DNA of 64,000 nucleotides, taken from contig JAOWCC010001634.1 of NCBI GenBank assembly GCA_030867875.1, forward strand, positions 103,333,321 to 103,397,320. Direction: 5' to 3'. The notes beneath the pieces were generated by a model. It did no database searches and was not told the DNA's origin. It saw nothing but the letters and a program-made list of their open reading frames with translations. This DNA is from Actinernus sp. WN-2022 (Eukaryota > Cnidaria > Anthozoa > Actiniaria > Actinernidae). This document shows, piece by piece, positions 1 to 11,390 of the stretch. Numbering within the stretch: position 1 is the first letter of the stretch; each line of letters starts with the position of its first letter. The translations under genes were made by a program, and so were the position numbers.

Positions 1-141
1 AATTGAAGGGCTGTGTGCAAAAAGGGCATAAGTGATTCTTGATCACATTGTAAATTCTTCCTTGGAAAACAAAGAAATCGAAGGAGAATTTAGAATGTGA
101 TCAAGAGTCACTTATGTCCTTTTTGCACACAGCCCTTCAAT
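1..141. repeat. snap-back inverted repeat at LINE edge
   Basis: Bases 1-63 are nearly the reverse complement of 80-141, with a spacer of about 16 bases. The right arm runs straight into the coding remains of the LINE tail, so the left arm is probably an inverted copy of the LINE's own sequence, as 5'-truncated LINE insertions sometimes carry. The window edge cuts off anything further left. Confidence 0.8.
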
Positions 142-745
142 TATAACACTAGGTACTCCTCTAACCAAAACCTATACAGACCAGCCTCAAGAACAAATTA
201 TGGACTTACAATATTTAAAGTAATGTCATCAAAAATATGGGAAACAGTACCAATAGAGATAAAATGTTTGTCTCATAACAGTTTTAAAAAACAATATAAG
301 CTCTTCCTCCTTGGAAGCCAGATATAAAATGTTAGCTGCATCTATAATATATGTATATATCAACTATTATTTATAAATATTTACTGTAAATGTCTACATT
401 ATTCTGTATTGTAAAATTACCATATATCTAAACTTAGTTTGTACATGTAAACAGCCTTTATTTTCTTCCTCTTAATTCTCTCATTATAACCAACAGTCGT
501 ACTTTTTAAAACCCTGTAAAGATACAATCAAGCCTATTCGTTTATTTATTCCTCCCCTCATTAACTTCAACATGGTAGTGGTTAACTCGAAAGCTTTGCT
601 CCTTTGACCACTACACACTATCATCTAAAGATCGTAATTATTATCTACTATTTATTTTTCTCTTTCTTATGGCTTGTTATTATACAATTCAACCAATAAT
701 ATTGTAACCTACAAACAAGTGTGAATAAATTGAACTTGAACCCTG
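80..745 (+). mobile_element. LINE 3' end: RT C-terminal tail and 3' UTR
   Basis: Translation of about 130-326 gives the typical C-terminal tail of Jockey-superfamily (CR1/L2-like) LINE ORF2: NYNTRY, then a SRTNYG-type motif, then KIWETVPIEIK and a final FKKQYKLFLL. This matches the family pattern in which the frame ends soon after 'W..LP.E.K...FKK.LK..L'. The stop is at 325-327. The following 400 bases are AT-rich 3' UTR with a small hairpin (arms 575-582 and 607-614) and end in a TTGAAC-type repeat near 731-742, a common LINE 3' tail. The 18943 end of the larger LINE stops at the same NYNTRY motif, so the two may belong to one family. It is a dead fragment. Confidence 0.75.
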
Positions 746-2040
746 AAATTGTTCCAATTTCTTTGCCACTCCATAGTTAGAATCAACATTTTTATAAAAA
801 TACTAATGTGAAGTTTCTAATATTGTCAATTCCAACAGTCACTGAAATGCATGTCTCAAAATGTTTGGGCTATATTCTTGCAGGGAGGTGGAAGGATTCT
901 TGGCTTTCTCATCAACAATATTTATATTATAAAATTCATTCTCATGTTTCAGCTATAATAATTAACTTAGTTGTGAATTTAGAAAAGTCTCTGGTAAATA
1001 TTTGTTGTAATGAACGTAACAGTATTCTGACTTTCTGTCATTTTACCATTTACTGTTTGTTGTTGTTGCTTCAGTTCAGTCCGCGAAGGCGACGGTTCAC
1101 ATACATGTAATTCACAGACAAACGCCCAATCATGCCCATCGGCTCGTCAAAAATACGCTTAGAAAATCCACTGCACTTCTCCAGCATTGACTTGCAACGT
1201 ATTAGGATATAGTGCCAGTGGCGAATCACTCGATCAGTTTATAAGATCACTGAAGACTGCTTACCGTTGATGACGACAGTGGCACAGCACAACGCAAAAA
1301 AACAGATACTTTTCGCTGAAAAACCCAGATGTGGCTTCCTCTCGTTCCGACGGTCAAATACAGAAGAATAAGAGTCATATTTGTCGAACAGAGCCATCCT
1401 ACCGACAGTCCGCCATGATGCCCTCTTCATATAAAACATACATCACATTCTTTGTAACAAAAATTTCGCCTACATTGTGGCCTAAATGTCTTTAAAATGC
1501 TACAGAAATGATGCCTTACAATTTGGCAACATGTGAAAATAAATATACTAAAAGTCAGATTGGAAAAACGGCCGATGGAAGTGGATTGCGTAGAGCGATT
1601 GAAACTTGTGCATTTTTCAACACCGACAAAAGATGGCGGCCAGCGTCTAAGCGCGCAAAGCGTAATGGTCCGTCGTGGGTCTTTAAATGTTAATACACAC
1701 GACTACCGTCTTATTCCAAAGTTATAGGGTATTTCATACATAAATAACAAAGATAGCGAATTTTTGAATGTTTTATCAGAACTGCTCAAAAACAATGCCT
1801 TAACATGCTTCAGTATATATATCATTATTTTTTCTATCTACTACCTTCTCTAGAAGCTGTACTATACGCGGCTATCGGCTAGAGGGTCTACATGTCAGTT
1901 GTCAGTTAAAATTTTAGCAATTTGTCAGTTGTTAGTTAGCCCTAGTTAATCATTACTAGAGAAAATTTACAATGTTTGACCCACAAAAACCAGATTTGTC
2001 AGTTGTCAGTAAAAAAATCGTCATTCGTCAGTTGTCGGTT
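746..2040. other. no recognisable gene
   Basis: Only short frames of 60-100 codons occur and none shows a domain I recognise. The 3' part (about 1890-2045) holds irregular repeats of a TGTCAGTTG-like word, which recurs once near 4020. Confidence 0.5.
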
Positions 2041-2045
2041 ATTAC
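1890..2045. repeat. short irregular TGTCAGTTG repeats
   Basis: The word TGTCAGTTG or a one-base variant appears at least five times between 1890 and 2040, unevenly spaced. It directly abuts the left end of the X-family element at 2044. I cannot tell whether it is target sequence or part of an older element. Confidence 0.55.
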
Positions 2046-3703
2046 TCGGGCTGCCTGTGGCAGGCACGAGTCTAAATCTGCAGGCCGTTATTTTTTTTGT
2101 TCAGTGCAGCAACATTTCTGCGCATGCATTAAATTATGCATTAATTGTATGGTCACGCTTTGTGATGGTCGTGATGTTTCTCAGATTTTACCCCTTTTTC
2201 TGAGTTCCTCCTGATCTTGATTTGGGCCGAATGGATGAAATACGAGAAAAATATCCAATCAAGTGCTTCCAAGAGAAGACTGGAAAACAAAGAAAGCTAA
2301 AATTCGAAGAAATAGATATTGGAATCTATAAACCATCGCCTCTGTGCTGCATTTAAAACATCCGAGGAGAACATCTTATTTTGGGTGAAGGCACTTCAAG
2401 ACCAATATTACGAGTCTCTTAAAAACTGTCAGAGATTTACCGTAAGTTGGATCGACCACTTAAATGAGGCAGAGACACAGTCAGAGAATACTGAGATCAA
2501 GTTATTTCGTTCCAGCGAGAATATTGCGCTGATATTGACCTAGCGGAAACGGTACAAGCTGTCGAAGGATTTTTATTTATAACCATCCACGTCTACTTAA
2601 CAACAGGAGTAGTTATGTGCCAAGGCACCGCATACGAGGCATGGGCAAAGATTGAGTTTCCCAGATTACAGATGAAAGTAGAGAACTTAATCAATCTTAA
2701 AGATACTTGGGAGTCGTTGGATGAAGAAACGAGCTGGAAGAAACAGAAATGTTCAACACCGGTTGATGTTATACTAAGAAAGCAAAACAAGTTACAGAGC
2801 CCGCAAGTTCACAAGTCAATGAAAAACCCCAAGAGCCTGTAGTTTTGGATCAACATATCCTTGAAACTCCAAAAGCAACACGTACACATACACATGAGTC
2901 AAATTCAAACCGGAAGAGAAGGAATTCTTTAGATTCTTCACGAGGGTTGTTAGCCCGCAATAAGAACTCTCTCGTTGATTTAAAGACCTTGATTTGTAAC
3001 CGATGGAGGCTGACCTAACTGATATGCGTAATGAATTCTTACTCTCGTCACGTCAAAACACGAATCAAGAAACGAAACTCAGTCATTTGGAAGACAAATT
3101 AGTGCAGCAAGATAATATATACAAGACCGAAATCAAGATGCTGTCATATGGACGGCGTAATGGACTCGTCAAGAACAGCAGCTAAAGTTACAAAGAGGCA
3201 CACAAATTGACCACGAGTACAATTAACATGACTTCCAGAGGTTTTATAGAGAGAACAGACGCCGCGGAGAAAGAGCCGCGAGGCGGCGATCAGCGAACTT
3301 GATAAAGAGCCACAGGGTAGAAAGAACAGTAGAGAAATATAGTGATAACCCCATCACAGGATGGACAGGATACAACTTATAATTTGGGACAAATATAAAC
3401 ATACATTTGAGACAATCATCTATAAGTACTCGGAACCTGCAGTATAACAGAACAGCAGACTAAATTGCAAACGTGTGTGACATGAATAAGTAGTGTTTAC
3501 AGTAATAGGTCAACTACTTTAATTTACATACGAGAAAAACAAAAAAATATAATTACATATATATACTAGGGGAGCAGAGAATGAAAGTCACCGCGCTACC
3601 GGCCACTCCTAAAGACTGCTAATATTCAGCTAATAATTATTCCCTTTGGTTATTACTAAGAGAATTTCAAATGAAAGTGTATCTCATCTTCAATCTCATT
3701 GGG

Positions 3704-3905
3704 AACACAGGGCACCATCAGAAATCCGAAGAAGGGTAGTCCAAAATAAAATATATAAATCCTGGAACGCAAAATATCAAAGAAAATAACGTGCCCTGCA
3801 CAACCAAGGGGCCAAAAAAAATGTGCATCTTGAGGAAGTCCAACCTACCCCATCCACATTTCTAATGGTGCTTCCCTTGGACACTGAAAACATTCTTTTT
3901 ATGGG
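3704..3905 (-). repeat. interspersed repeat R2, copy 1
   Basis: The reverse complement of this stretch matches 39290-39510 and 43500-43690. Shared landmarks are CATTAAAAATGTAAAAGGG, TTCCTCAAGAT, GTTGTGCAAGGCA and a GATGGTG block near the end. No coding potential or terminal repeats could be defined. Confidence 0.65.
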
Positions 3906-3929
3906 AGTACCCCTTCCTCCATAAAGGTG

Positions 3930-4003
3930 AAACATACTAGGGGACATGCAAAGCGTCCCCTAGTATGTCCCCTAGTATGCAAAACGTCCCCTAGTATGGG
4001 CTC
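3930..4003. repeat. CCCCTAGTATG short tandem and inverted repeats
   Basis: The word CCCCTAGTATG occurs at least three times, and its reverse complement CATACTAGGGG once, within about 75 bases. The array sits between repeat R2 and the putative right end of the X-family element. CCCCTCGTATGG at 39287 is a related single copy. Confidence 0.7.
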
Positions 4004-4304
4004 TTGTAAATTTTTAAGGCCGTTTGTCAGTAGTCAGTTAACCCCATTCAGACCCTCATGCTATCACGTCGCTTCGTATACACTTCATGTACTTACAGGG
4101 GTAACAGACTATAGTGGAATTTCAGCATGTGAAACAATAGCGAATGCTTACCTTGTTAACTGTAAGTAACCAAATCAATAAATCATCGTAATCCAATCAG
4201 AAGACAACTTACGAATATCATCGACAAGATACCGATCATCCTAATCCAATCAGAAGACATAGACAACTTACGTGATTATTACTTGATTATTGATGTTTTG
4301 ATTT

Positions 4305-4432
4305 TCAAAGAAAGGGAGATGTAATGTATGTTAATGTGTGCTGATGTACCGTATGACGTCATAACATTAAACAACTCGAAGGCACGAGGTCTCAACGATG
4401 GCCGCTTGGTTAGTTAGTTCATAACATAACAA
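4305..4432 (+). mobile_element. possible polypurine tract and start of an LTR
   Basis: A purine run, AAAGAAAGGGAGA (about 4308-4320), is followed immediately by TGTAATGTATG. The next 110 bases contain TGACGTCATAACA and end near CATAACATAACA. This is what the junction of a Ty3-type retrotransposon polypurine tract with its 3' LTR looks like. No second LTR or pol gene was found, so it would be a solitary relic. Confidence 0.3.
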
Positions 4433-5225
4433 GTTTGACTTCTCACCCATGGGATTACGGAGGGGAAGAGGAAAAGTGTTGTTTTGGGAGGAACTCCTGG
4501 ACACACTTGAACAGTCCTGTAGGCACCAATACTAATTGTTTGCCTCAGTTGCTGTCGTCTCAGTCTCTGGTGCAGACAATGTCCCACCTCTGGGATTTCG
4601 CAAACCCATACATATCAGTTCTTATGAAGTCATTGAAGGCGTGAGGAAATTTCCAAGAGCAGGCCTGAACTTGCGACTTGCGGTTATATTTACGCAGAAG
4701 AATACAGTCATATCAAGCATTTGAGTCACTATTTGTTCAAGCCATCCAGGAACCATTTGGGTTTGGCGAGATATAATTCAAAGTAGCTACATTGTACATG
4801 TACATTTAGAGTATTGTCTCAACTTGGGGGGGGGGGGGGGGTTGTGTGTGGGAGGGGGGTACTCCATATGTATAACATCTATATATAGGTATATATGTGA
4901 TAACACTGCAACAAAACTATAGTAATGGACTTATTGAAAACAAAAATCATCGGATTATCATGTTACTTTCTCTGAAACATCTGAAGAGTAAAAATAATAT
5001 ATATATGGGCATCACTTTGTTCACAAAAACATCTCAATTTATTGTCAATCTAATATAAGTGAGAAAGTTTGCCTCAGCAGTTAAAAGCAAAGGACTGTAC
5101 ATAATTTTCATTGTTCAGCAGGCCAGTGCATGTTCTAGCTTTAATAGGCTCTAACCTAACCCTAGGCCCTAAAACTATGGGAATACACCTCCCCTCCCTC
5201 TGAGTAACCTGAGTTTCAGGCCCTT
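4433..5225. other. no recognisable gene; G tract
   Basis: A run of about 17 G lies at 4826-4842, followed by a G-rich stretch ending GGGGGGTACTCC (to 4863). The same G-run plus GTACT arrangement marks the element end at 58194, so this may be one end of that family. CTAACCTAACCCTA near 5152 is too short to be a telomere tract. Otherwise nothing is recognised. Confidence 0.45.
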
Positions 5226-5227
5226 TC

Positions 5228-5700
5228 CCTCCCCAAAAAAATGATTTGAAACAGCGATACAACTTGAAGCCAGAGCAGACAGAGGGTTGCATAGGGAGAC
5301 TGATCTGTCTGAACGAAGACGTCCTTGCAATACTTCCCACGGGCTATGGGAAAAGCCTAATTTATCAATTTCTGCCGAAAGTTTGCGAGAAGGTTTTCGA
5401 AGGCTACCACGACGAACCGAGCGTACCGTTTCCTATCGTATCGTTAGCCCTTGGACTACATAAGGAAGCAACAGCTTAATAATTTGAACAAGGCCAAAAC
5501 TAGTCTACAAGCTGCAGCGATCGGCGAGTCCGAAGAGAAAGATAGGGAAGTTTCAGAGGGAAATTTTAAAATCATCTATGGAAGTGCTGAACAATGGCTA
5601 AGCGAAAGATGGTCAAAATGTTTAAAATGTGTGCATTACACAAAACCAAAGTTCTTGTGGTTGACGAAGTCCCATTGTCAGAAATCGATCCCACGCGTGC
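5228..5700 (+). pseudogene. RecQ-like DNA helicase fragment
   Basis: Helicase motifs are readable across three frames. LKPEQ lies near 5266, motif I is LPTGYGKS around 5333-5356 (Walker A), a run reading NFKIIYGSAEQWL follows near 5560-5600, and KVLVVDEV (Walker B/motif II) is at about 5652-5675. Motif I and motif II are in different frames, so at least two frameshifts separate them, and the later motifs and C-terminal domains are missing. RecQ helicases unwind DNA with 3'-5' polarity; multicopy RecQ-like relics are often carried by DNA transposons in invertebrates. Only about 155 codons survive, so it cannot make an active enzyme. Confidence 0.65.
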
Positions 5701-6312
5701 GCACTAGGCATCAAATTACGACCGTAAATAGCCTGATTGCATTGCTCAGAATTTTACAGTATTTGTATGGAAGTTTGTGTTTGGAGTCCTACAATAAACC
5801 TTCAAATGCATCGTTTGCATCGTATTTTCTAGCATGTTATTGACTGTAAAATTGCATATAATCGAGTTGAAGCGAATAATTCTGGCGTCCTGAGCTTATT
5901 CGACTTAATGCACTAACCGTGTGTTTTGGCCTCCATATTCATTGTAATTTCCTTCGTTTTAGCCACACTGATGGTTGCTTTGATCAAGCATATGCGTTTC
6001 TTAATTTGTAATGATGGAATCGAGTAGCTAAAAGCACAGTCATTATATCACACAATTATATGCAAATGTAACTTAGTATTTACCGACAGCTTCCCAGTGA
6101 GGTTAAATTTGAGTGATTTTCAGGTATCTGTACAATACCACAGCTCGAAAGAATATCAAAACGAAACCCGTACGGCCGTCGACTTCTTCAGTCTTCACCA
6201 TATTGCCAAATTGCTCTCGATTAGCCTGTAAGGACCTGGTAACTAGTTTATTCGTAACTCAGTGTGATTGGTTGAATCTGACTTTTAAGTTTTGTCTTGG
6301 CGGTGGCGGGAA
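5701..6312. other. no recognisable gene
   Basis: AT-rich sequence with only short frames. Nothing after the helicase motif II at 5675 can be matched to the later RecQ motifs. Confidence 0.45.
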
Positions 6313-6320
6313 TATAAAAA
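6313..6320 (+). promoter_or_regulatory. candidate TATA box
   Basis: TATAAAAA lies in a GGCGG-containing context, 87 bases before an ATG-ATG that opens a short frame ending in a consensus splice donor (6407-6467). The spacing is reasonable for a core promoter with a short 5' UTR. There is no transcript evidence. Confidence 0.3.
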
Positions 6321-6406
6321 GAAGGAAAACAAATCTCGAGTGTGTTCCCGGTAAATAACAGCTCTCGGTCCTCGATCAAATTGTTATTCTTTAGCTAGCT
6401 CATTCC

Positions 6407-6467
6407 ATGATGTCAGAACTTCGGGCAAGTATTAAAGCGCTAGACAATGCCATACTGTGGAAACATG
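6407..6467 (+). other. candidate first coding exon with splice donor
   Basis: A frame of about 20 codons reads MMSELRASIKALDNAILWKH and then meets G^GTAAGT, a full-consensus 5' splice site, at 6467/6468. Together with the TATA box at 6313 this has the form of a spliced gene's first exon. I do not recognise the peptide and could not find the next exon, so this may be the 5' end of a degraded spliced transposon gene or a coincidence. Confidence 0.3.
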
Positions 6468-6469
6468 GT

Positions 6470-7445
6470 AAGTAGTCTACTGACTATTTTGGAATAGAAA
6501 TAATGTTTTAAGTGGACATGATACTACGAGGTTCGAAGGTGTGAAAAGTTTTTCATGTTTACTAGCGGCTAATCTCGAAAGCACTTTACTACGTGACATG
6601 ATTGTGACAGGCGACGTGACAAGGTGTCTCGAATAGTATTTGTATCAGGCGTTCTTTTCCCCCTCTGGCGCGTTGTTTTTTTCTTTCTTTTTCTCGGGGG
6701 AAAAGGTAAGCCTGATACTCAGGTTACCCTCTGAGCGGAAGGCTGACGAATGATTTATTTTTAACATGGTGGGTCATATGATAATGCTTACTCGTCACAT
6801 GGTTATAGAGAGTAGTAATTCAAGCAGAATAAAAAAAAGGCAATTACCATGTCTGCGCACTCTCAATTTACAACCTTAACTCTTGGTTTCTGGACTCTGT
6901 CCTTACCACCATACACGTTTGACGTGACCATGAGTGGGCTGGTAAAAGCTGTCCAGCACTGATCAATATTTTGCTCATTGTTTTGGAAGGTCACAAAATA
7001 TAATTCTGAGTTAGGTAAGGCAGAATGGGAACATATTTAGCTCTCTAGAATTTGTATGCACCAGGAAGTACAACACAAGCTGACAAGGCAAATATTTTCC
7101 CATCCGTCCTTCCCACTAAAGAACAATTTATTACACGAAAAGTTGTGTTCTACGGCTGGGAATTTTACTCAATTTCAGGCATTTCAGGCTCGAAAAAAGA
7201 AATCTGTAGTATCTACAAGGAGGGACTTACGTGTATATTGTTTGTATTTTTTTAGGATAACCATTCATTGGATTGTAAGGGATGGTAAAGGTTGCTGGCT
7301 TCATTTTATATGTTGGATGTGCTGGTTTATTATTATTACAGTACTGTAGTTTGCACTCCTTATACACCAGCCACATGCACACAGAACAATAAAATAGTTT
7401 TACACAGAAAAGTTTCCATTCCCAGGAGGGAAATATATATATAAC
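6470..7445. other. no recognisable gene
   Basis: Two overlapping short frames (about 7052-7349) have no recognisable domain. The sequence is AT-rich with T and A runs and looks intronic or intergenic. Confidence 0.45.
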
Positions 7446-8009
7446 AAGAGGCTGGGAACAGCCTTAACTCGGGCTGTATACACATAAGGGTCACCATTTT
7501 GTCTACATTCTTAACATTCCTGACATTCCATTCTAAGGCGTGGTCACAGGGGAGGGGTGGTACTCCACTCCTATTATTTATTAGGAGTGGGGTAGGGGAG
7601 TTATCAGTCGCGGTGACTTTCTGCTCTCTGCTCCCCTAGTATATTTATGTAATTTAATATTTTTGTTTTTCATCATATGAACATTAGATATGTTTTTCTC
7701 GTAAGTAAATTAAAGAAATTGACCTTTTTACTGTAAACACTACTTATTCATGTAACACACGTCTACAATTTACAGTCTGCTGTTCTGTTGTACTGGAGGT
7801 TCCGAGTACTAAAATATGATTATCTCAATGTTTATATTTATCTCATATCATAATTTGTATCCTGTCCATCCTGCCGATAGAGCTGCCACTATATTTCACT
7901 ACTGTTCTTTCTACATGCATGTTAATTGTATTCGTGGTCAATTCGTGTGCCTCTGTATAACTTTATCTGCTGTATTCATAACTGAAATGCATGTTGGTTA
8001 TCTCTAATT
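7446..8009 (-). mobile_element. X-family related element, reversed and truncated
   Basis: It opens with CAAGAGGCTGGGAACAGCC, a hairpin followed by ACTCGGGC, the reversed form of the X-family right end seen at 8567 and 39183. Bases 7605-8000 are the reverse complement of 3215-3620, including the words CTGCTCCCCTAGTAT and AGTACTCGGAACC. The other end is cut by the X copy that begins at 8011. No coding capacity is seen. Confidence 0.6.
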
Positions 8010-8010
8010 A

Positions 8011-11000
8011 CTCGGGCTGCCTGTGGCAGCGCCGAGTCTTAAAATGCAAGTCGTTTTTTTTATATATTTTTTATTCAGTGTAGCACGCGATCTGCGCATG
8101 CGTTAAAGGTCAAATTCACACCAATCAGATTGCACTGTGGATGGTCACGCAACAATCGCCAGGTTAATGTATTTACAGAATTTAATACAGTAAATCAAAA
8201 TGGTCGACCCGCGAGGGCGAAAGCCTTCCAACAGGCTCAGGATATTTCAACTGGCGCTCTTGTTGACCATAAAAATACATGAACAACCAGGAGCCGAAAT
8301 ACATTCGATCAGCGCTGTTTGGACAGATCCAATGTACATTTAGAAACGTAAGCGAAATACAATATCCAAACACGTTTGGATATCAACGGGTATCGAATTA
8401 TCATCAAAGGTTAGATCTCGTCATGCGCGCTCAGATAAGAAAGTTCAAAGCTCTCAGACAAGGCGAGACAAGGAGATATCACTTTCAATGAGTCATTGTC
8501 AGAAATCTATTCCATCGTGGGCGGTCTTGTACAGCTAAGGCATGTTTTACGACAGAACAAGAGCCCATCTGGGCTTTCACTCGGGCCACATGAGATTGAA
8601 GATGAAATACACTTTCATTTGAAATCCTCTTAGTATCAAGTCGTGCTTTAATTCGCCAGTGAGAACGTCAAAAAAACAGACTGGTCTATTAATCGCTTTT
8701 ATGGCATGACTATGATAACGCAGGATTCGAACAACAGAATACTGGCAATTCAAGTGTATAAATGCAATACAATGACATATTCAGACTTTGAATTTGATTG
8801 AAAATAGATCGAAAACTCGGGGAAATGTCCGGCTAAAACTGTATGAATAAATGTGAAATGAAACATAAATTTCATAGCAAGAAAAAATATTGTAATTCCT
8901 ATAAATGAGAAAGCTCTTCTATTAAGCCGCTTCTCATATACACAGACTGTTTCACAAAAAAACATTTGCGCTTATCGACACAAGAATTCAGTTGACCTTT
9001 CAAATAATTTATTCTGAGGTACGCATACTCTAAATCACAGATGTTAAATAAAGCGATAATTAGAAGAAAAAGTACATTAACAGACAAACTGAGAGGAAAT
9101 TTATTCAAATCAAAAAGAGTTTACTTACAGTACTTACGTAACTGAACTTTCGTTTTGGCCGATCTTTTGGTAGTGTTGTTTGACAGCACCCACCTTCGTG
9201 CACATATGCACTGAAGCGGAATGAAAGTCGAAGCCTACCTCGAACTTAACTTTCAGCTAACCTGTTTCCTTTCATTCCACAATGAATAATAATCTCATAA
9301 AGTAAGCCCGTAGCTTTCAATAAATTTGCCAGTGTCTGAATGAAACAGCTAGATCTTTTCCAATTTCTCTCACGAGTCACGGCAGAAGACAGTCTGAAGC
9401 TACAAAACTTGAATTTTGATCCTCTTCACAGTTTTCCCCATATTAGCCGACATGTATAATGTCTCGAGCTCTCAATCCAGTAGAAAGACTCTGGTTATTC
9501 TGTCGTAAAACATGCCTTAGCTGTACAAGACCGCCCACGATGGAATAGATTTCTGACAATGACTCATTGAAAGTGATATCTCCTTGTCTCGCCTAGTCTG
9601 AGAGCTTTGAACTTTCTTATCTGAGCGCGCCTGACGAGATCTAACCTTTGATTATAATTCGATACCCGTTGATATCCAAACGTGTTTGGATATTGTATTT
9701 CGCTTACGTTTCTAAATGTACATTGGATCTGTCCAAACAGCGCTGATCGAATGTATTACGGCTCCTGGTTGTTCAAGTATTTTTATGGTCAACAAGAGCG
9801 CCAGTTGAAATATCCTGAGCCTGTTGGAAGGCTTTCGCCCTCGCGGGTCGACCATTTTGATTTACTGTATTCACTTATGTAAAACATTAACCTGGCGATT
9901 GTTGCGTGACCAGCACAGTGCAATCTGATTGGTTTGAATTTGACCTTTAACGCATGCGCAGAAGCCGTCTGACATGAAATAAAAATAATAATAATAACGA
10001 CTTGCATTTTAAGACTCGGCGCTGCCACAGGCAGCCCGAGTAATAACCAGAGTCTTTCTACTGGATTGAGAGCTCGAGACATTATACATGTCGGCTAATA
10101 TGGGGAAAACTGAAACAAAAAATGAACTTTGACGGCAGATACCCTCAATTGAGCCAAGCGGAATATTTACATGATCCGCTAAGATTTTTACAAATCTTAG
10201 TTAAGCAGATGTTTTCAGTGTATGCCAACTGAAATGCGGCAACTACACGAACAAGAAGCATGAACTGCCAGCAAAGAGAGAGGAAAAAGTATTTGAAATG
10301 CACAGCGCTAGCTGAAATAGGGCATATATATAATATCTGAGACGTTAAATTACGTTACTGTGAAGAGGATCAAAATTCAAGTTTTGTAGCTTCAGACTGT
10401 CTTCTGCCGTGACTCGTGAGAGAAATTGGAAAAGATCTAGCTGTTTCATTCAGACACTGGCAAATTTATTGAAAGCTACGGGCTTACTTTATGAGATTAT
10501 TATTCATTGTGGAATGAAAGGAAACAGGTTAGCTGAAAGTTAAGGTCGAGGTAGGCTTCGACTTTCATTCCGATTCAGTCCATATGTGCACGAAGGTGGG
10601 TGCTGTCAACATGCACAACACTACCAAAAGATCCAAAACGAAAGTTCAGTTACGTAAGTACTGTAAGTAAACTCTTTTTGATTTGAATAAATTTCCTCTC
10701 AGTTTGTCTGTTAATGTACTTTTTCTTCTAATTATCGCTTTATTTAACATCTGTGATTTAGAGTATGCGTACCTCAGAATAAATTATTTGAAAGGTCAAC
10801 TGAATTCTTGTGTCGATAAGCGCAAATGTTTTTGTGTGAAACAGTCTGTGTATATGAGAAGCGGCTTAATAGAAGAGCTTTCTCATTTATAGGAATTACA
10901 ATATTTTTTCTTGCTATGAAATTTATGTTTCATTTCACATTTATTCATACAGTTTTAGCCGGACATTTCCCCGAGTTTTTGATCTATTTTCAATCAAATT

Positions 11001-11236
11001 CAAAGTCTGAATATGTCATTGTATTGCATTTATACACTTGAATTGCCAGTATTCTGTTGTTCGAATCCTGCGTTATCATAGTCATGCCATAAAAGCGATT
11101 AATAGACCAGTCTGTTTTTTTTGACGTTCTCACTGGCGAATTAAAGCACGACTTGATACTAAGAGGATTTCAAATGAAAGTGTATTTCATCTTCAATCTC
11201 ATGTGGCCCGAGTGAAAGCCCAGATGGGCTCTTGTT
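8011..11236 (+). mobile_element. X-family element carrying an inverted copy of itself
   Basis: The outer copy is 8011-8567 plus 10046-11236. Its left end is ATTACTCGGGCTGCC with a hairpin; its right end is a GGCCCGAGTG word followed by a hairpin and GGGCTCTTGTT. The middle, 8568-10045, is a complete second copy in reverse orientation. Short frames at 8182-8373 (minus) and 9682-9882 (plus) translate alike with about two differences, so the copies are recent. The outer copy has about 250 extra bases (10113-10361) absent from the inner one, with ACTG at both edges. No protein-coding gene is evident. See the findings for a possible link to Helentrons. Confidence 0.75.
8568..10045 (-). mobile_element. 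inner X-family copy, complete, inverted
   Basis: It starts with AGAGCCCATCTGGGC (reversed right end) and stops at GGCAGCCCGAGTAAT (reversed left end). Its own uninterrupted junction at about 9490-9500 shows the sequence the outer copy had before insertion: ACGACAGAATAACCAGAG. Comparison shows at most a two-base TT/AA duplication at the insertion point, so it is not a classic transposon with long target duplications. Confidence 0.75.
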
Positions 11237-11390
11237 AAAAGCTAAATTACCGTCATTCACAAAAATTCAGTCTTGTCCGTGGTGTATATTACAGAGTTAC
11301 ATAAAGGGAACTGTTCGAAGCCTTCCTCGCTCGTGAGAGGATTCTCGTTTAACAGCTCTAACGAAAGTTAAGCATGCACCAATAATCTCG
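11237..11390. other. no recognisable feature
   Basis: Short spacer between the X-family element and the SINE-like sequence; nothing recognised. Confidence 0.4.

Larger units (their letters stand above)
2044..4012 (+). mobile_element. X-family hairpin-ended element, chimeric copy
   Basis: The left end begins ACTCGGGCTGCC and folds into a short hairpin (2044-2072), like the ends at 8014, 10042 and 11975. Conserved subterminal features follow: a T tract and CTGCGCATGC. At 3654-3702 it matches the right subterminal region of the copy ending at 11236. A GGGCTCTTGT right end is seen only at about 4002-4012, after an unrelated interspersed repeat (3704-3905), so the right side is chimeric. Bases 3215-3620 also occur in reverse at 7605-8000. 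Reading frames inside (2319-2543, 3003-3185) resemble nothing I know. It is probably non-autonomous. Confidence 0.6.

Noticed and set aside
5150..5172. Interstitial telomere repeat
   Set aside because: Only CTAACCTAACCCTA is present, too short to distinguish from chance.
8182..11041. Conserved small proteins duplicated at 8.2/9.7 kb and 8.8/10.8 kb
   Set aside because: Their similarity is explained by the inverted DNA duplication; no substitution pattern suggests coding selection.
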